Shown here: positions 31,001 to 33,026 of the stretch, in pieces
How the letters are laid out: each line of letters opens with the position of its first letter
Position numbering within the stretch: the stretch's first letter is position 1
Assembly: GCA_019649035.1 (NCBI GenBank)
Contig: BMAT01001375.1
Coordinates: 1,857 to 34,882 of the forward strand
DNA: 33,026 nucleotides
Source: Elysia marginata
Lineage: Eukaryota; Mollusca; Gastropoda; Plakobranchidae
Direction: 5' to 3'
Program-made: the position numbers and the translations under genes
The notes under the pieces: generated by a model
Told to the model about the DNA's origin: nothing
What the model saw: only the letters and a program-made list of their open reading frames with translations
Databases searched by the model: none

Positions 31001-31706
31001 CGCCTATGTTGACAGACTTGATAAACTGGCGACCAGTTGTCTATGATTGTCTCTTAACCACCACTACCTGGCTCTACCCCCATATTGCTACTAGTGCTGC
31101 TAAACAAGCTTAGAAACCCTCTTGTAGAGACGGACCACAGGTAAACAACAAAGCACGAGGGAGGAGGGGCACGCTTTTGTCGCGCCTTGTCTCCACCTGC
31201 TTTGCGTATCGGTTTCACCGTCACGGTGGCTGCCATCTGGTAACCGCAGGCCACTTTGTAGGTTTACATCACAAGTAAACAAGTACATGATCGTATAAGA
31301 GTGAAGTAAGGAGGTGTGAAACTTACAAATTCGCACTTGTCCGATTAAGAGTGGTCGTCCTTGGGAGAGTTTTTTACAGAGATTATATAGAATAGTGTAA
31401 GAAAAAAAGCTGCCCGCGATCGTGTTGGGAAGGTGGTCGTCATGCAGAGTATAAGAATATAGAAAAAATGCAAGGGAGTCATAGTAAAGTGGTCGTCAAT
31501 ACAGGTGGTCTTCTCAGAGAGGTGGTCGTCAAGGCAGGTTTGACTGTACCTAAATCCTTTTTAAGGTCTATAAGATGACGCACCTAGTACACTAACATTG
31601 ACCATAGATTCTAGGGATCGAAAAAGGATACAAAATAAACAGCCAAGCAAAGCAATGCTCCTTCGTCTAGTAAAGAGAAAATGAACAGTGCACCATCAGG
31701 TCCCAT
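24976..31706 (-). CDS. CNIH4: CNIH4 orthologue, complete (5 coding exons, 142 aa)
   Basis: Spliced on the - strand: complement(join(24976..25006, 25409..25549, 27785..27897, 28433..28501, 31632..31706)), 429 nt including the stop, 142 residues against 139 in human CNIH4; all phases join. Cornichon proteins are three-to-four-pass ER membrane cargo receptors; CNIH4 helps GPCRs and other cargo leave the ER with COPII. Visible marks: an N-terminal helix ending [25 protein letters not shown], matching human [17 protein letters not shown]; a second helix [20 protein letters not shown]; then [20 protein letters not shown], matching [20 protein letters not shown], which separates CNIH4 from CNIH1-3; then [20 protein letters not shown]. 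Start: ATG at 31706-31704 has A at -3 and G at +4, and an in-frame TAG lies five codons upstream. Subfamily assignment is from recalled human sequence. Confidence 0.95.
25409..25549 (-). CDS. CNIH4: CNIH4 exon 4
   Basis: Acceptor TTTTAAG, donor GTGAGT, 141 nt. It completes a Lys codon and encodes [20 protein letters not shown], then [20 protein letters not shown] and [14 protein letters not shown] and the MKE-IKLGFHL stretch are CNIH4 signatures. Confidence 0.96.
25902..26253 (+). mobile_element. TA-flanked MITE, copy 2 (352 bp)
   Basis: Located in CNIH4 intron 3. It starts CAGTCAACTTCGCGTGAGTC after TA (25900-25901) and ends ACTTCGGCTAGG before TA (26254-26255). It is homologous, in opposite orientation, to 21618-21923. 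The two ends are not good inverted repeats of one another, which is unusual for a MITE; the pogo-like call rests on TA flanks and the CAG(T)-type end. The 61-residue frame at 26071 is noise. Confidence 0.65.
26731..27555 (-). pseudogene. L2/CR1-like LINE fragment: RT C-terminus and 3' tail
   Basis: A 5'-truncated non-LTR retrotransposon in CNIH4 intron 3. The - strand frame 27547-27197 reads [52 protein letters not shown] and [20 protein letters not shown], the C-terminal reverse transcriptase region (SRIDYCNSLL..LPK..LQ..QNxAAR..HITP-L..LHWLPV). After a frameshift near 27190 it continues [20 protein letters not shown] and, past an in-frame stop near 27071, [20 protein letters not shown]. The element ends with GGCGCTATGCAAATC and an (ATT)n run at 26731-26742. 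It is non-functional. Confidence 0.88.
27785..27897 (-). CDS. CNIH4: CNIH4 exon 3
   Basis: Acceptor is a long pyrimidine tract ending TTTCTTTCAG, donor GTAGGT, 113 nt = 37 codons plus 2 nt. It encodes [20 protein letters not shown] and [17 protein letters not shown], aligning with human [22 protein letters not shown] and LNLPVATWNIY. The + strand open frame at 27679-27993 is its antisense shadow. Confidence 0.93.
28433..28501 (-). CDS. CNIH4: CNIH4 exon 2
   Basis: Acceptor TAAGTTCAG, donor GTTTGT, 69 nt, phase 0 at both ends. It encodes [20 protein letters not shown] then LNY, the most conserved luminal/cytosolic loop of cornichons and nearly identical to human CNIH4. It is too short to stand out as an open frame. 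Confidence 0.95.
29953..30445 (-). pseudogene. Tigger transposase C-terminal remnant
   Basis: On the - strand around 30445-30310, across a frameshift, HILNAMY and then WIAEA[13 protein letters not shown] and [13 protein letters not shown] match the Tigger region after the DDE domain (WI..AW..V.P.TI.NCFRKAGF). After another frame change, 30309-29953 reads [16 protein letters not shown], an acidic stretch [18 protein letters not shown] and [19 protein letters not shown], typical of Tigger C-terminal tails. Two breaks and the deleted core make it inactive. Confidence 0.82.
30459..30740 (-). pseudogene. Tigger transposase N-terminus (CENP-B/Psq-type HTH)
   Basis: The frame starting at ATG 30740-30738 encodes 93 residues: [20 protein letters not shown] and [20 protein letters not shown] form the Psq/CENP-B N-terminal helix-turn-helix that binds the element's ends. 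The second, CENPB-type HTH starts at [15 protein letters not shown] and breaks off before its usual continuation, then runs to a stop. The DDE catalytic core is missing between here and the C-terminal piece. Confidence 0.9.
31351..31530. repeat. Subterminal GTGGTCGTC cluster in Tigger element
   Basis: GTGGTCGTC occurs at 31351, 31433, 31489 and 31522, with the variant GTGGTCTTC at 31505. At the left end, GACGACCAC (29677), GGTCGTC (29706) and GTGGTCCTC (29721) are present. The outermost word is part of the terminal inverted repeat; the rest are probable extra transposase contacts. Confidence 0.7.
31632..31706 (-). CDS. CNIH4: CNIH4 exon 1 (coding part)
   Basis: 25 codons, [20 protein letters not shown] then LAVYF, followed by donor GTATCC. 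It aligns with human MEAVVFVFSLLDCCALIFLSVYF, including the FSLLD motif and the same phase-0 boundary after VYF. The 5' UTR extent is unknown. Confidence 0.9.
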
Positions 31707-33026
31707 CTTCAGTCTTTGGTGCTAAATGCTACCCGTTACGAACAGACGCAGTAAAAATTCTTATTGAGAAAATATAGATCTCTAGAGACATTTATTTCGA
31801 CGTCTTGATTCTAGATCCAGATCTAGATTAAACAATTCTGCACTTCACTGATGTATACAATTTTGGGCTATAGATTCGATATTCGTGTTTCGTAGCCTCA
31901 GGACGCTGGAATCGTAGTTTTACCTGTCCTCTCTCGGACTCTTCAAGTTAAAATAATCGATAAATTCAGAATACCACAGACTAAACTCATAGTCAAAACC
32001 ATAAGTTTGGGGACTCTTTCTGTGAACACAGATTTAAGTTAATATCAATATAGATATTTGAAATGAACAAGGCAGATTTTGAGCATCTCAAGAAATAATT
32101 ATGTTAGACCGCATATTAAGCTAAAAGCTTTTTGTAAAATAAAAATAATAATGTTCGTTAAAGTCCTAAACATTTTTCATTTCAAACTGTTGCTACTGCT
32201 AAGCTCTAACTAAACCGGAGTTTAGCTTTCATGATGCAGCCAAGCAGAAGCAGGATCTACCGATCTAGGGCCTATGCAAATCCAAGCAGGATATGTGCAA
32301 AGCCGAGCTCATCTGCATTCTGATCAGGCACATTGTCTAGAGTCCAAATCTATTCTCAAATTATACAAGTAATTACAAATACAACTAGGGTGATTTTAAG
32401 TATAGGAAAAAATCTATATTCTCTATATCTCTTTTGGTGTGTGGACCTGTCTTGACTGATTGCCAGATCTAGATCTAGAATTTAAATATGATTAGATCTA
32501 GATTAGATCTAAAGTAAGATTGATCTAGAATTTAGATAAGATTAGATCTAAAGTAAGATTTAGTTAGAGAAATATCGGCTTGTCAGCTTAATCCTGGGAA
32601 TAGCCTGCTAATGTTTAGTATGGGTATCATCACCTTCATTTCGTCAGTCTTGCCAGCGGCCCATTGCCCGGAGTATCCCGGCTAGTTTTTAGATATACAT
32701 TTAAGTTGAGGGAAGGATTTCCATACAGGTCAGGGGTGCCCCCCCACCTAGCTATTAGGCCTAGCAACTGTAATGTTTCATTAACAAAATTAGATTGATT
32801 TCTAGAATGTAAAGGGTATTGAGTTTAATGAGATGCATCATTTTTAATTTAGAAAAACATCACTGACAAAATGAAGAGTACTTGTAAACCAGCAATAAAA
32901 AGTAATTTTTAATAAGGCGAACTCTCTAGAAAGTGGCAAAAAAGCAAAATGAAATTTCAAAATGTTTTTGTGAGGTTTTTTTGTTTTACTTTAACACGAA
33001 TAATTTATGAGGCATTCTTTAGGCTA
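31707..33026. other. CNIH4 upstream region; no further gene recognised
   Basis: It should contain the CNIH4 5' UTR and promoter, but I see no TATA box or initiator that stands out. It is rich in AGATCTAGA-type words (31779-31830, 32464-32560). No open reading frame of note is present. Confidence 0.5.
32472..32560. repeat. Tandem duplication in AGATCTAGA-rich DNA
   Basis: A unit from GATCTAGAATTTA to AAGTAAGATT occurs at 32472-32521 and again at 32522-32560. The first copy carries an extra 11-bp duplication, GATTAGATCTA. It is embedded in a cluster of AGATCTAG words. Confidence 0.8.

Larger units (their letters stand above)
29660..31546 (-). mobile_element. Tigger/pogo DNA transposon, internally deleted (1.89 kb)
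   Basis: Located in CNIH4 intron 1. The left end CAGTCAAACCTGCCTGAGAC (29660-29685) and right end (31522-31546, reverse complement CAGTCAAACCTGCCTTGACG) are 25-26 bp inverted repeats differing only around a GA/T indel, flanked by TA at 29658-29659 and 31547-31548, the Tc1/mariner/pogo target duplication. The transposase remnant is on the - strand. Well-preserved ends suggest moderate age. Subterminal GTGGTCGTC words are clustered at the right end. Confidence 0.93.

Noticed and set aside
31054-31336. Two overlapping - strand frames with Arg/Lys-rich segments
   Set aside because: They lie inside the Tigger element upstream of its transposase, overlap in two frames and have no homology; probably non-coding interior.

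Overview
The window is animal (metazoan) genomic DNA. It has spliced genes with GT-AG introns, an AT-rich background, tRNA-derived SINEs, LINE fragments and several terminal-inverted-repeat DNA elements. The repeat types and the protein sequences suggest an invertebrate, possibly a mollusc; the species cannot be fixed from the sequence alone. I found no bacterial or viral genes, no CRISPR array and no conventional standalone RNA gene.

Two protein-coding genes can be reconstructed exon by exon, and both lie almost entirely outside long open reading frames. (1) A WDR26 orthologue (GID/CTLH E3 ubiquitin ligase subunit, Gid7-like) runs on the + strand. Nine exons from 1048 to 12637 encode the C-terminal 374 residues (end of the CTLH/CRA region plus the WD40 propeller); its 5' exons lie beyond the left edge. 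(2) A complete CNIH4 orthologue (cornichon family, ER export receptor) runs on the - strand. Five coding exons from 31706 down to 24976 encode 142 residues, close to the 139 of human CNIH4. All reading-frame phases join exactly in both genes. The genes are tail to tail, as I recall CNIH4 and WDR26 being in human 1q42, so this looks like a conserved gene pair.

Layout: 1-700, RNase H-type LINE remnant in a WDR26 intron; 1048-4761, six WDR26 exons; 4762-8175, large intron with two tRNA-derived SINEs; 8176-9152, two exons; 9153-12599, last intron, mostly a 1.36-kb TTAA-flanked piggyBac-like element and a 1.16-kb hAT-like element; 12600-12637, last coding exon; 12638 to about 15.25 kb, probable 3' UTR with a small tandem repeat split by a MITE; about 15.25-24.2 kb, intergenic DNA with a hAT-like MITE, an inverted SINE with an internal duplication, and TA-flanked pogo-like MITEs; 24.2-31.7 kb, CNIH4, whose introns carry a MITE copy, an L2/CR1-like LINE fragment and an internally deleted Tigger/pogo transposon; 31.7-33.0 kb, CNIH4 upstream DNA rich in AGATCTAGA-type motifs.

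The two genes act in different processes (protein degradation versus secretory cargo export) and nothing in the sequence shows a functional link; the pairing is positional. I see no convincing new multi-gene system. The most informative signals are the conserved convergent pair, two elements with arrays of short motifs near their ends, the shared 3' tail of a SINE and a LINE, and an insertion whose pre-insertion site can be read from a neighbouring repeat copy.
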